A DNA stretch of 64,000 nt from Diphasiastrum complanatum (Eukaryota; Streptophyta; Lycopodiopsida; Lycopodiales; Lycopodiaceae). This document shows positions 23,576 through 35,114 of this stretch, one piece after another. Location: positions 3,735,194 through 3,799,193 of the forward strand of contig CM055113.1 in the NCBI GenBank assembly GCA_029204225.1. The letters are read 5' to 3'. Below the pieces are notes generated by a model, which had not been told where the DNA came from, did not search any database, and worked only from the letters and a program-made list of their open reading frames with translations. The translations under genes were made by a program, and so were the position numbers. The stretch's first letter is position 1. Every line of letters starts with the position of its first letter.

Positions 23576-23973
23576 ACCAAATCTCTCTCGGATGCTCTCC
23601 CTATCTCTCTCTCAGTCACGGTTCTCACGGTTCCTCTCTCGCACTCACGGTTATCACGGTTCCTCTGTCTCTCTCTCACTCAACGTTCTCATGGTTCTCA
23701 CGAAGCTCTCTCTCTCTCATGCTCACGGTTCTTACGGTTCTCATGATGCTCAATCCTTCTCGGATGCTCTCCCTCTCTCACTCACTCACTCACTTACGGC
23801 TCTCACGTTTATCACGATGCTCAATCTCTCTCACTCACAGTTCTCACGATGCTCAATCTCTCTCACTCACGGTTCTCACGAAGCTCTCTCTCTCTTGGAT
23901 GCTCTCGGTTCTTGCGGTTCTCACAGTTCTTCTCTTTCTCTCTGTCACTCACGGTTATCATGGTTCTCACAAA

Positions 23974-24041
<68 letters not shown>

Positions 24042-25581
24042 GGATGCTCGCAGTTCTCACGGTTCCTCTCTCTCACTCACTCACTCATGGTTCTCACGAA
24101 GCTCTCTGTCTCTCTCTCTCTCTCTCTTGGATGCTCTCGGTTCTCACAGTTCTCATGGTTCCTCTCTGTCACTCACTCACTCACGGTTCTCACAGTCTTC
24201 ATGATGCTCAATCCCTCTCGAATGCTCTCCCTCTCTCTCACTGACGGTTTCTCTCTCACTCACTCACTCACGGTTCTCACAATGCTCAATCTCTCTCACT
24301 CATGGTTCTCACGAAGCTCTCTCTCTCTCTCTCAGATGCTCTCGGTTCTCACGATTCCTCTCTGTCACTCACTCACTCATAGATTTCACAGTTCTCATGA
24401 AGCTCTCTCTCTGTTTCGGATGCTCTTGGTTGTCACGGTTCTCATGGTTCCTCTCACTCACTCACTCACTCATGGTTCTCATGGTTCTCATGATGCTCAA
24501 TCCCTCGCGGATGCTCTCTCTCTCTCACTCACTCACTCACTCACGGTTTTCACGATGCTCAATGTCTCTCACTCACGGTTCTCACGAAGCTCTCTCTCTC
24601 TCTTGGATGCTCTCGGTTCTCACGGTTCTCATGGTTCCTCTCTCTCTCTCCCACTCACGGTTCTCATGAAGCTCTCTCTCTCTCCCTCTCTCAGATGCTA
24701 TCGGTTCTCACAGTTCTCATAGGCCATTGTTGACCCCTCCCAATTGATCACAAAGAAAGTGTTTGCGGCCCCTCCCTTCATCCCACATAGGGCCCGCATT
24801 TAGGCCATTTGTGGTCCTTTAGGCCATGCATTTCACTGCAAACGACCCCATTTTGATCGCATTTCACCGCATTTTCACGAAGCTCTCTCTCTCGGATGCT
24901 CTCGGTTCTCAGGGTTTTCACGGTTCCTCTCTTTCTCTCTCTCTCACTCACGGTTATCATGGTTCTCATGAAGCTCTCTCTGTCTCTCTCTCTCGGTTCT
25001 CACAGTTTTCACGGTTCCTCTCTCTCTCTCTCCCACTCACAGTTCTCACGAAACTCTCTCTCTCTCTCGGGTGCTATCAGTTCTCACGAAACTCTCTCTC
25101 TCTTTCGGATGCTCTTGGTTGTCACGGTTCTCATGGTTCCTCTCTCTCACTCACTCACTCATGGTTCTCATGGTTCTCATGATGCTCAATCCCTCTCGAT
25201 GCTCTCTCTCTCTCTCACTCACTCACTCACTCACGGTTCTCACGATGCTCAATCTCTCTCACTCACGGTTCTCACGAAGCTCTCTCTCTCTCTTGGATGC
25301 TCTCGATTCTCACGGTTCTCATGGTTCCTCTCTCTCTCTCTCTCTCCCACTCACGGTTCTCATGAAGCTCTCTCTCTCTCTCTCTCTCTCTCTCAGATGC
25401 TATCGGTTCTCACGGTTCTCATGGGCCATTGTTGACCCCTCCCAATTGACCACAAAGGAGGTGTTTGCGGCCCCTCCCTTCATCCCACATAGGGCCCACA
25501 TTTAGGCCATTTGTGGTCCTTTAGGCCATGCATTTCACTGCAAATGACCCCATTTTGATCACATTTCACTTCATTTTCACG

Positions 25582-25665
<84 letters not shown>

Positions 25666-25850
25666 CTCACGGTTTTCACGGTTCCTCTCTCTCTCTCTCT
25701 CTCACTCACGATTATCATGGTTCTCTCTCTCTCTCTCTCTCGGTTCGCACAGTTTTCATGGTTCCTCTCTCTCTCTCCCACTCATAGTTCTCACGAAACT
25801 CTCACTCTCTCTCGGGTGCTATCAGTTCTCACTATTCTCACGGTTCTCAC
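23576..25850. repeat. Module f, CT-rich minisatellite, copy 2
   Basis: Same blocks as copy 1, roughly twice the length, with g-type blocks intercalated at 24720-24870 and 25430-25570. Pure (CT) runs lie at 23977-24034 and 25584-25662. Confidence 0.95.
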
Positions 25851-26560
25851 GGGCCGTTCTTGACCCCTCCCAAACGACCGCAAAGGAGGTGTTTGCGGCC
25901 TATCCCTTCATCCCGCATAGGGACCGCATTTAGGCCATTTGTGGTCCTTTAGGCCACGCATTTCACCGCAAATGACCCCATTTTGACCACATTTTCACCG
26001 CAAAGGACCACCATTTGCCCCGTTTTTTATTGAACCGCATAGGACCACAAAGGAGGGGATGGCCGAAGGGAGGGGTCGCATAGGGCGGTTCTCACGGTTC
26101 TCTCTCTCTCTCTCTCCGCTAAGGACCGCATTTCACTGCACATATCTCTCTCTCTCTCTCTGCCTGCGGGTGTGGAGGTGTTTGCGGCCCCTCCCTTCAT
26201 CCTGCATAGGGACCGCATTTCACCGCATTTTCACGACAAAGGACAGCCCATTGGATCATTGTTGACCCCTCCCAAATGATCGCAAAGGAGGTGTTTGCGG
26301 CCCCTCCCTTCATCCCACAAAGGGACCACATTTAGGCCATTTGTGGTCCTTTAGGCCACGCATTTCACCGCAAATGACTCGCATTTCACCACATTTTCAC
26401 CACAAAGGACCACACTTTGGACCGTTGTTGACCGTATAGGACCCTACCAATAGTTGAACTGGATAGGACTGCAAAGGAGGGGATGGCCGAAGGAAGGGGT
26501 CGCATAGGACGGTTCTCACGGTTCTCTCTCTCTCACCGCTAAGGACCGCATTTCACTGCA

Positions 26561-26599
<39 letters not shown>

Positions 26600-27000
26600 A
26601 CGGGTGTCTCTCTCTCTCTCTCCGTCTCAAGGAGGTTTTTGAACAAAGGAGGTGTTTGCGACCTCACTACAAGGACCGCATAAGGACCAAAACCTCACGA
26701 CAAGGACCGCATTTAGGCCGAACAAGTACCGCATTTTGGCCATTTGTGGTCCTTTATGACACGCATTTCACTAGATCATCGACCGCATAGGGACCGCATT
26801 TAGGCCGCATAGGGACCACAATTAGGCCGCAAAGGGACCGCATTTAGGCCGCATAAGGACTGTCGCGTAAGGACCGCAATGTATCCGCATAGGGACCACT
26901 GTCACCTTCATCAAAAAATCAGTGTCAGTCAGCGACATACTGAATTTCCAAATCATCGGCCACCACCCAGATCGGGCGCCATTGCCCATTAATGACGGGC
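25851..27000. repeat. Module g, GGACCGCA-type minisatellite, unit 1
   Basis: Built from GGACCGCATTTAGGCC and GCATAGGGACC repeats of about 22 bp (26690-26890) and of a larger block of about 140 bp (CAAAGGAGGTGTTTGCGGCC ... TTTGTGGTCCTTTAGGCCA), with variants at 24731, 25432, 25858 and 26262. No coding frame. Confidence 0.9.
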
Positions 27001-27180
27001 ACTCTTTACTAGTATATATATATATATTAGAGAGAGGATTTAAGGGTGGTGTCAACCCAGTCTATTCTCCTATGTCATGCCTATAGCCTACTCTTTGCCC
27101 ACACACATACAAGCTTATTTTTTTGACCTCACACGTTTCAAATTTCGTAATTGACTTTCACCTAATTTTTAGGCCCTATT

Positions 27181-27213
27181 GGGCACTATATTATTTTACA
27201 TAACATAGGGCCG
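27181..27213. other. Lower palindrome of the recombinase module, unit 1 (degraded)
   Basis: Same 33-bp site as at 39969-40001 but with three changes, one in the left arm and two in the right. The spacer TTTAC is unchanged. Confidence 0.8.
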
Positions 27214-27367
27214 TGATTTTTATCACCTGACTTCTCTACGCGGGATGCCTACTACTTCCTTCCTTCCTGACTTTTCTACGCGAGCTGCCTACTTCCTTCC
27301 TACATGACTGCACGATAAAGACCTGCCTACTTCCTTCCTGCCTGATCGCACGACAGAGACCTGCTTA
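27214..27367. repeat. GCCTACTTCCTTCCTNCMTGA minisatellite, unit 1
   Basis: Four imperfect copies of a 40-50 bp unit with TTCCTTCCT and CTACGCG or CACGAYARAGACCTGC. Also present at 40010-40157 in unit 2. Confidence 0.8.
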
Positions 27368-27368
27368 T

Positions 27369-27404
<36 letters not shown>
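27368..27404. repeat. (GA) microsatellite, unit 1
   Basis: Purine run just 3' of the recombinase gene. The unit 2 counterpart has expanded to about 130 bp. Confidence 0.97.
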
Positions 27405-27406
<2 letters not shown>

Positions 27407-27571
27407 CAACAACAACTATAGGGAGAACTCATGTAAAACAGAATTTGTGGAAATTGATTACAATACTACAACTTCATTAAAGTTTAAATAAAAAAAAGAC
27501 TAATCAAAAGTAGTCGATCGAATTACAAAAAGCCCTACATACAAGTTTTTGGTATTGTTTCAATCAGTTAT

Positions 27572-29686
27572 CTATTGCTTCTTGAAAAACATCTTTAGAA
27601 ATTTTGGACCAACACTTATATTCACAATACAATTATCGAAGTATCCAGATTGTTGCCCAATATTATTTGTTACGAAGAATCTATATGAGAGTAGGCAAGA
27701 GCTTTTCGAGCCTCTGGCCATTCTTGAACAAGCTCATCAACATCAATATTCACAAGGTCATTCGGATCCAATGCCTTTTCAGAAACAGAAGCTGCATCCA
27801 CCTTTTCAGCTGAACCAATTTGTTGCACACCCACTGCATGATTACAATCAACAGACTGTCTTCCAACATAACAATGTTGTTTCTAATTTGTAATACTATC
27901 CACCTACAACTTCGAAACATTATCACTTGGTTTAACTCCTACATCTACAACTTTAACTCCAACATCAACAACTTCAGTAACATTCAAATTACTCATAAAG
28001 GCATCTAATGGAACTTGAATAGAAGCAAAATTTCCTACAGATAAAATGCCACAATATCTAGAAACACTCTAGTAAGCTCGAATTGAACATCAACACCTTC
28101 AAGCTCATTGAGCACATTCTCATACTTGCGTCTTTTTCCATCCTTAAAAGGTTCAACAACAATATTCATTACAGCCATTTTCGAAATCTCCATAGATTGA
28201 TCATATCTTCGATATGGGTTCTCATTACGATGACCTGTAATAGCCTTTCCAATTGCAATAGGTACACTTGCTTGAATCATCCTAAAACAAACACACAAAA
28301 GACAGGAATAAGAAGGTGCAAACAACTTGACACAATTACTGTGAAAATACAAACAAAACTATTCATCTATTAACCCATGAATACTTGCATAGCGAGGACC
28401 TTTTATTCATGAAAATTCCCCCATCTCCAAGTACAAACATCATACCCTTTATCCAAGAGCTTAAAACTTTCACTCCCACATTATTAGTATTGTACCATGC
28501 ATTGGTTCGAGGATTTTCTCGTATAGCTTGCAAAAAAATATGACGACCAACACTAGGATTCTGTTTTGCTGGAAGGTGACGAAGAAGCTGCCTATATGTT
28601 ATTATAACATCCTCTTCATAACGCTTCACAGGACATCTAAAATGCTCTTCCTGATATCGTGTCATAGAAGCGCTGTAGTTCTTAGAATCTCTCTCAGAAT
28701 ACCTAAATTACCATTTAAGAAACAAATTCAAACTTTATGCTACAAGAATATACATCAATATAACTAAAAAAAACTCGACTTGTTGGACAATTACAAATCA
28801 ATAGGGCTAATTCATAAAAATCTAACATTCTACAACATTATAAACTTACATAACAAAAGAACCATGAACATCAAATCTTACTTGAAAATTGATATCAAGT
28901 AGATTGTACAATTATGTGTGTCTGCGAACCATAAAACGACTTAAACAGTAATAACACCAACGTTTTTGTAAACCAACAGCATGATGTATAGAATTTTCAG
29001 GTTCTTTTAAACACTCTTCCTCATCCTTCCACATCATAGGTGCACTCTTCTTTCGTTTCTTATTAGCTCCAGATTTAATAGACTTATCCATATGAAGCAC
29101 CAAAGAGTGCGAGCTCTCTCAAAAAATGAATGATTTTGAACAACAATAGGCAACTCATTAACATTAATTCTACATATTCTAGAAACATGTTCGCGTCGAA
29201 TAATTCTCCCACAAGCACGGAACATCTGAGCTAAACTGCAAAAATAAAACAAAAATATCACAAAAGAGGAAAGTGATTACAAAAATCAAAAAGCATGAAA
29301 ACAAAGGATTGAAACATCCAGTACCTAGCACTATGATAGTAATTGTCATTCAATTTCTTCAGTGACAAGATAAATGGAACCATATATTCTGCAAGAACAT
29401 CAAATGGAAGCTTTTCTGGAGGTATACTGTCATCTTTTCCAGTGGCAATCCTCCAAGCAGAAAATCGTTTTCGAAACCACTGTTCTGGACCATGACTACG
29501 ATTTCTTCCACCAAAATCTACCAACTCCAAATCACTAGCATTTACATCAAGAAACATGTGTGAAAGATTGGTATCTATCCCAATATCTTCAACACCTTGT
29601 AGGCCATCCTCGTCTTCCACATGAACATTACAAGGCTCAGAAAGACTATCAGAAAGCCTGTCAGGTGAGTGCTCTATAGCAGCCAT
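27572..29686 (-). pseudogene. Crypton/DUF3504-type tyrosine recombinase with introns, unit 1
   Basis: Exons inferred from splice signals: 29686-29325, 29235-28850, 28702-28375, 28281-27572. The product would cut and rejoin DNA through a tyrosine nucleophile. Exon 1 has WRIATGKDDSIPPEKLPFDV and LAEYMVPFILSLKKLNDNYY, the family's N-terminal pattern. Exon 2 has NSFFERAR-like SFFERAR and YYCLSRFMVRRH, the box with the first catalytic Arg. Exon 3 has YSERDSKNYSASM, HFRCPVKRYE, HIFLQA...TNAWYNTNNVGVKVLS. Exon 4 has MIQASVPIAIGKAITGHRN and YRRYDQ (His of box II and likely Tyr). A C-terminal DNCIVNI recalls the family tail. Frameshifts (about 29105, exon 3) and stops (about 28912) disable it. The HxxR motif is not clear. 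Confidence 0.72.
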
Positions 29687-29951
29687 TCAAAGACTATAAT
29701 TCACAACTCAAAAGATCAATGACAGGCTACAGCTGCAGCATGAGCTCCAACATCTAAGAAATGACAGCTGCATCATGAAAGATAACTGCAAACCAACAAA
29801 TACATAGCAAAACAAAAACAAAAACACATTTCCAAGAGTAGCTCCGGGCCTCTGCCATTGCTGCCGGGTCTCTGATTATTCATGGTAATGGCCCTCTCAA
29901 TGGCCAATACCTACTACGTAATTGCCGTTCGTCTGATTTTTGGGTCGTTCT

Positions 29952-29984
29952 GGGCCCTATATTATTTTGCATAATATAGGGCCC
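29952..29984. other. Upper palindrome of the recombinase module, unit 1 (perfect)
   Basis: GGGCCCTATATTAT, spacer TTTGC, then the exact reverse complement of the arm. It lies 266 bp upstream of the recombinase start and has the same orientation (by spacer) as the lower site. Absent from unit 2. Confidence 0.95.
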
Positions 29985-30639
29985 AACAACATTTTTTTGC
30001 CTGGCACGAGATAGAGAGACTCGCAGAGAGAGCGAGGGACAGAGGAGAGAGAGTAGACAGAGAGAGAGAGAGACTCACAGAGAGAGCAAGGGACAAAGGA
30101 GAGAGAGCGGAGCTGCAGAGAGAGAGCAAGGGACAGAGGAGAGAGAGCAGAGGGAGACAACGCAAGAGAGAGTAGGAAGGAGAGAAGAGAGAGGAGAGAG
30201 TGGAGGGAGAGCAAAGAGAGAGAGACAGAGAAGAGAGAAGAGAGGGCAGAGAGAGAGTGGAGGAGAGAGGAGAGAGTTGAGGGAGACAGAGATAGAATCG
30301 AGAGAGAGAGAGAGAGAAGAGAGGAGAGAGCGGAGGGAGGGGAGAGGAGAGAGAGAGAAGAGAGGAGAGTGGAGGAAGGGGAGAGGAGAGAGAGAGAGAA
30401 CATAGGAGAGAGGAGCGAGGAGAGAGCAGAGGGAGAGCAGAGAGAGAGAGAGAGAAGAGAGAAGAGCGGAGGGAGGGGAGAACAGAGAGAGGAGAGGAGA
30501 GCAGAGGGAGGGGAGAGAGAGGAGAGTTGAGAGAGCGGAGGGAAGGAGGGAGAGAGACTAGGAGAGAGAGAGGAGAGAGAGGAGAGAGCGAAGGGACTGC
30601 ACACAGAAAAGAGAGGAGAGGCGCAGAGACAACATAGGA

Positions 30640-30720
<81 letters not shown>
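29985..30720. repeat. GA-rich minisatellite, unit 1
   Basis: Purine plus strand of GAGAGAGCGGAGGGAGRGRA-like blocks, ending in pure (GA) 30644-30718 and (GT). Most of it is missing in unit 2 (42707-42835). Long Ser-Leu frames on the minus strand are artefacts. Confidence 0.95.
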
Positions 30721-30721
<1 letters not shown>

Positions 30722-30807
30722 TGTGTGTGTGTGTGTTGGAGGGTTTGTGGATCCCAAGACAATCCTAGCCCTAGTTAATAAGTGAGAGGGATTTGACACC
30801 CAGCGTG

Positions 30808-31471
30808 TGTAAGTCCAACCCGATGATCACATAGTTATTTGATTGATTAGTTAAAAGTCAATAAAAGAACTTTAGGCATTTTTGCGAGACTTTTAATGTC
30901 GCAAGGTCTAAATTTCAAGTTAGTAAATAAAGTTGGGGTTCCCTCCAAATTGGATGGTTCCAACACCTTTTTAAATTTGAATAATTAGGGAGTTAAAAAT
31001 GGACCAATATGATTCAGAGGCCAGGGTCCTCCTCTCTATTATAAAAATGGACCAACTTGAGTTGCTCCTCATGATCATTTCCTCATTTCAATAAAGCAAA
31101 TTGGTTCTCTTCAGAAATGGATTGATGAATGTCCTTGCTCTTCTTCTTTCCTCCTCCATCTCTCATGCTTTGTTTGGATTTTGCTAATTGTTAGATCTGA
31201 ATGTTATTGGGATTGTATGTTATTATACCTTTTTTGAGAGAGAAAGGGAGAGAGAGAAAGAGTAAGCTATCTTTGTTGTGGATCGTAGTGTTAATGGATC
31301 TAGTGTTAGTGGATGTTAGAGTTAGATGTGGATCCTCCATTCATGTTGAAATCTGAACTATACTATCGCTCTCATGGGAACGAATCTACGCGTGACAACT
31401 AACTTCATTTCTTTGATGCTAGATTGACTAGATCTTGGATTCAGGTTAGGCAAGGAAAGAAACCCACTACA
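30808..31471 (+). repeat. 5' LTR of a Ty3/gypsy element, unit 1 (664 bp)
   Basis: Begins TGTAAGTCC and ends CCCACTACA three bases before the PBS. The inverted ends TGTA/TACA fit. TATA-like TCTATTATAAAAATGG at about 31037. The unit 2 copy has the same length. No 3' LTR is present in either unit. Confidence 0.7.
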
Positions 31472-31474
31472 ATT

Positions 31475-31492
31475 TGGTGCCGCTGCCGGGGA
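31475..31492 (+). other. Primer-binding site of the gypsy element, unit 1
   Basis: TGGTGCCGCTGCCGGGGA resembles the TGGCGCCGTTGCCGGGGA site, from memory tRNA-Asp-type, seen in plant Tat/Athila-like gypsy elements, with two differences. Confidence 0.75.
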
Positions 31493-32666
31493 GCTATGCC
31501 AATTTTTCAGTTTGTACCATGTTTGTTGGATGGTTAGCTTGCATTAGGCATCTTGTCGTGGCATGAATAGTGTAAGATCTGCATTTATGATTAGTTTGGG
31601 AGTGATTTTGCTTGATTTGAGTGGATTTTCTTGTTTGAAATATAATTTGATTATAAAACAAGGAAATCTATTCAGATCACCAATCTTAAGATCCATTTGG
31701 ATCTGAGATATCAGAGAAAATAACAAAAATTGGTCAAATCTGCCAGATTTTGGTCAAAAGGAGGCAAAAAGTGTCATCAGAGCTTATAACTTTTTATCCT
31801 CTTTCAGGAAGCCTTCGCCGAGTTGCAAACACCTTCGGTTTTGTTCACAAAACCTTTAGTTTGAAGGGAGAAGATTAATTCCCAACATATTTTCAGAAAC
31901 ATCAGAAAAACCGTCAAAAAACACCAAAAAATCACCAAAACCCTAAAAATACAAAAAAAGAACCTTTGCCCGATTTATTATGCTTAGGTGTAATTCAGAT
32001 CTATCTATTGCCAGGTTGACGAAGAATAATATCAAAAATAGAAGATTTTTCAGAAGATCAGTTGTCATATTGCCATAGTTTTGCCAAAAAAGTCACTTTT
32101 TTGCAAAAATACTAGTATTACTCTTGATCCTTTGCCAAAACCTTCATCGATTTTTCAAAGAATTCTATATATAGTAGAATACTATTTTTGAGTTCGGCGA
32201 AGATTCTTTTTGATCAGATCACAAAAAATCCTGACTTATACCCTCGTCAAACAACAGAAACTATATTTTCTTGTTTCAAAAACCTTCGTCCGGTTTTTCA
32301 TAGTTTTATCTGTGTCAGATCTTCCATCTGAGAAGTCGGCGAAGGTTATTTTCCAAGAAATTGTTAGAAAAGTTGTTCAGAGAGTCTTTTTCCAAAATAG
32401 TACTGATGAACCTTCGTCGAGACAATCTTCGCCAGTTCTATTTTTAGTTTTTGATTTTCCAGATCAAGTCTCTGTCAAAATTTGGGTCAAATATGATATA
32501 ATCTGATTTGAATTTTGAGAGATTTATCATTTGATTGTATTTCAAAATCATTTTTATGATATAGCAATCAGATTCTTTGGAAGTGGAATAGATCTAGCAG
32601 ATCTAATCTGAGATAGTTTTTTTATAGAAAAATCTAGATCCAATCTCATTGTCTGCTTGATCTAAA
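31493..32666 (+). other. Long gypsy leader, unit 1
   Basis: 1.17 kb without a coding frame, AT-rich. A short motif CTTCGYCGA or its complement recurs (31806, 32195, 32335, 32415 and others), perhaps an RNA structural or packaging element. Confidence 0.6.
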
Positions 32667-33245
32667 ATGGCTGCCCCTGGAACTGTTCTTGGAGGTGCTC
32701 CACATGAAGTCAATCCAATTATTGTTAGAAGAGCACCCTGTTTGGATCTACCCAAATATAATGGATTAACAGATCCAGTTAGATTTCTTCTGATGTATGC
32801 TGAATCCTGTAAAGTCTATGGCAAAATTTTCCCTCAAGACAAAAGCTGTTTCCTATGGCCTTAACAGAGGCACCACAAGATTGGTACTATAATCAAGATG
32901 AAACTGAATGTACAGATTGGGAGGCTGTTAAACGAGCCCTTATCACACGGTTCAAACCACGGAAGTTTATGGAAGACCCTTTCCTACTTTTAAGTAAAAT
33001 TAAAATGGGAAAGCGAGAAATGGTTCGAGATTACATTGAACGGGTGAAACGCCTCAGATCTGAGTGCAAACCTGAGCTAATTAACGAAAATGCCATGATT
33101 ATGTGATTTTTGTCAGGTCTATCTAAACGGATCAGACGTGAGTTGAAACGCCATAATGAGTATGAACTCTTGCAAAATGCTATGGATGATGCAATTTGGG
33201 AGGAGGATGAAGATTCAGATGATGAGCCGAATATCAGTATGTTGC
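32667..33245 (+). pseudogene. Gypsy Gag, unit 1
   Basis: Retrotrans_gag-type capsid protein. MAAPGTVLGGAPHEVNPI is followed by LDLPKYNGLTDPVRFLLMYA, then APQDWYYNQDE, FKPRKFMEDPFLLLSKIKMG, YIERVKRLRSEC and FLSGLSKRIRREL. A 4-bp loss near 32845 shifts the frame and a TGA at 33104-33106 replaces Trp. The unit 2 copy is intact at both sites. The protein stops before any zinc knuckle because the element is cut off near 33322. Confidence 0.88.
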
Positions 33246-33321
33246 CTTATACAATGGGGTAGACTACTACAACATCCACTGATGAGGAGAAAAAGACTAA
33301 GAGCATCTGCAACTTGATTAG

Positions 33322-33507
33322 AGATGCCTCTTATGTAATGGATTAAATGATCAAATTCTTGTATCAATTCAGCCCATCGAGCTTTTCTCCCCTGAAGATC
33401 ATGTTGATTAAAAAATACTTATGAGGATAGTGATCCGTATACACTACAAACTTACTACCATACAAGTAGTGTCTCCAGGTTTTAAGTGCATGGACTACAA
33501 CAAACAA
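33322..33507 (-). pseudogene. Gypsy RNase H end, unit 1 copy of the junction
   Basis: On the minus strand it encodes the piece around DLRGRKARWAELI and QEFDHLIHYI. It is the first 186 bp of the reverse gypsy pol that continues in unit 2 to 48387. Its cut at 33507 is the tandem-duplication joint. Confidence 0.8.
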
Positions 33508-34485
33508 TGACCTTATTTAAAAAAAACCATGGTAAAGGCAAGGCAGACCAAGGCTATGAAAAACAAACATGTCCGAAAACCGTAGAAATTGAAGATGAAT
33601 GAATCATAACTTGAATTGATAAGAGAAAGAACAAAAAGTAAGAACAACCATAGAAAAACCGTAAATATATTTCTATTAAAATTTTCTATACATGTGTCTC
33701 ATCCACATCAAGTGAGACGAATATTTAATCAGTATCAACTATCTATGATCTCTAAATCCATTTCTCTAGTTGGAAGTAGCTTGGGTGGAGAACACTCGAC
33801 CATTGCAACTGGATATGAATTTTCGATCAACGGTCTCTTGCCTGAAGTGCATTATCTCCATTGGGGAGACCTTCGGGCATTTAAACTGAAAAAAAAACAT
33901 AAACACACTTAAATGCAATTAATCAAAGATCAGTTAATATTAATTTGAATCAGGAAAAAACAAAAACACAATTAAAAGTTATCAATCGAAGATTACCTCT
34001 TCCAAATTTGGAAGTCCAACTTGTACTGCAAGCCAATTAAAAGTATTTGGCATTGCATACAGTATACCAACCACAGCTGACAGAATCAACCTGCTGGGAG
34101 GACTGTAGAATCCAAATATTAACATTATGAGATATCGGATCAACGTGCAAGATGTTATAACTAAATCTACAACGAAAACAAGGGCGCGTCGAACCGATAT
34201 TAAAAAAATATTTTTTGAATATCGGATCAGTGCGCACGTTATGAAAATAAACCAATCAATAACTACAAGGGCACGTCGATCCGATATTGAATAATTTTTA
34301 CCTCTGCATCAACCATTTTCAGCTTCGAATATGCTTTTGCATTTGGTACTAGAAAGAGTTCTAGTATTTTCTGGATATGGGTCATGGCAATTTTGTGTGT
34401 GTAATAGAGTTCATCTTTAAAACAAACTGGATTACACACACCCTCATCATTGAACTATTGATTTGTTCCACTCCCCCTTAAAGAC
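33508..34485. repeat. Modules a and b, unit 2
   Basis: Matches 16982-17765 and 19834-20690. Unassigned. Confidence 0.9.
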
Positions 34486-34504
34486 ATTCCTTTTGTTATT
34501 CTTG

Positions 34505-34506
<2 letters not shown>

Positions 34507-34539
<33 letters not shown>

Positions 34540-34646
34540 TACCGTGGATCAGTATGGATCCGCGACGGTACCAGTATGGATCCACGGTACCGGGATTCGT
34601 GGATCCTGGTACCGTTGGATATATGATATATATATATATATATATA
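34507..34646. repeat. Module c, TA-flanked hairpin, unit 2
   Basis: Same GGTACC/GGATCC core as 20951-21115, with shorter TA runs. Confidence 0.85.
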
Positions 34647-34649
34647 AAG

Positions 34650-34790
34650 TTATGTACACTTTTGTATGCATGGGTGAGGACCCATGCATCCTCCTCCCCT
34701 CACCCATGCATACACATTTTTTGAACTAAAAATCTAAAAAAAGAGGATCCATGTATGGGGAGGAGGATGCATGGATTTCCTCCCCATTAT
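34650..34790. repeat. GCATGGGTGAGG inverted repeat (MITE-like), unit 2
   Basis: TGTATGCATGGGTGAGG (34664-34680) pairs with CCTCACCCATGCATACA (34698-34714), a 17-bp perfect arm around 17 bp. A further GGAGGAGGATGCATGG follows. Confidence 0.75.
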
Positions 34791-35114
34791 TATCTATATA
34801 GTATAAAACTATTTTAGAGACTCTGTGTGTTTTGCCGCCGAAAATGTCACGCTGTGCTTGCGAAAATCTTCACTCATTTGCAAAGAAAAGATCAAAAAAA
34901 CGTTTGAAAAAGAAAAAAAATACGTGTAAAAAACCACAACTACAAGCTTGTTTTTGTTTTTTTTTTTTTTTTTGACCCACACATTTCAAATTTCCAATTT
35001 TCTTCCCGGAGCGCACGCTGTCTATCTCTCTAGATCGACTCTCTCTCTCTCTCTCTCAGGTCTCTCTCTCTTGCCATCTCACTCTCTCTCTCGCCATCTC
35101 TCGAGCCTTCAGTT

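Noticed and set aside
27181-29984. The palindromes as Helitron 3' hairpins
   Set aside because: A Helitron end would need a hairpin followed closely by CTRR at one end only; here similar palindromes are at both ends and no Rep/helicase is seen.
27181-29984. The palindromes as simple transcription terminators
   Set aside because: Not excluded, but a terminator would not explain two sites in direct orientation on both sides of a recombinase gene in a nuclear genome.
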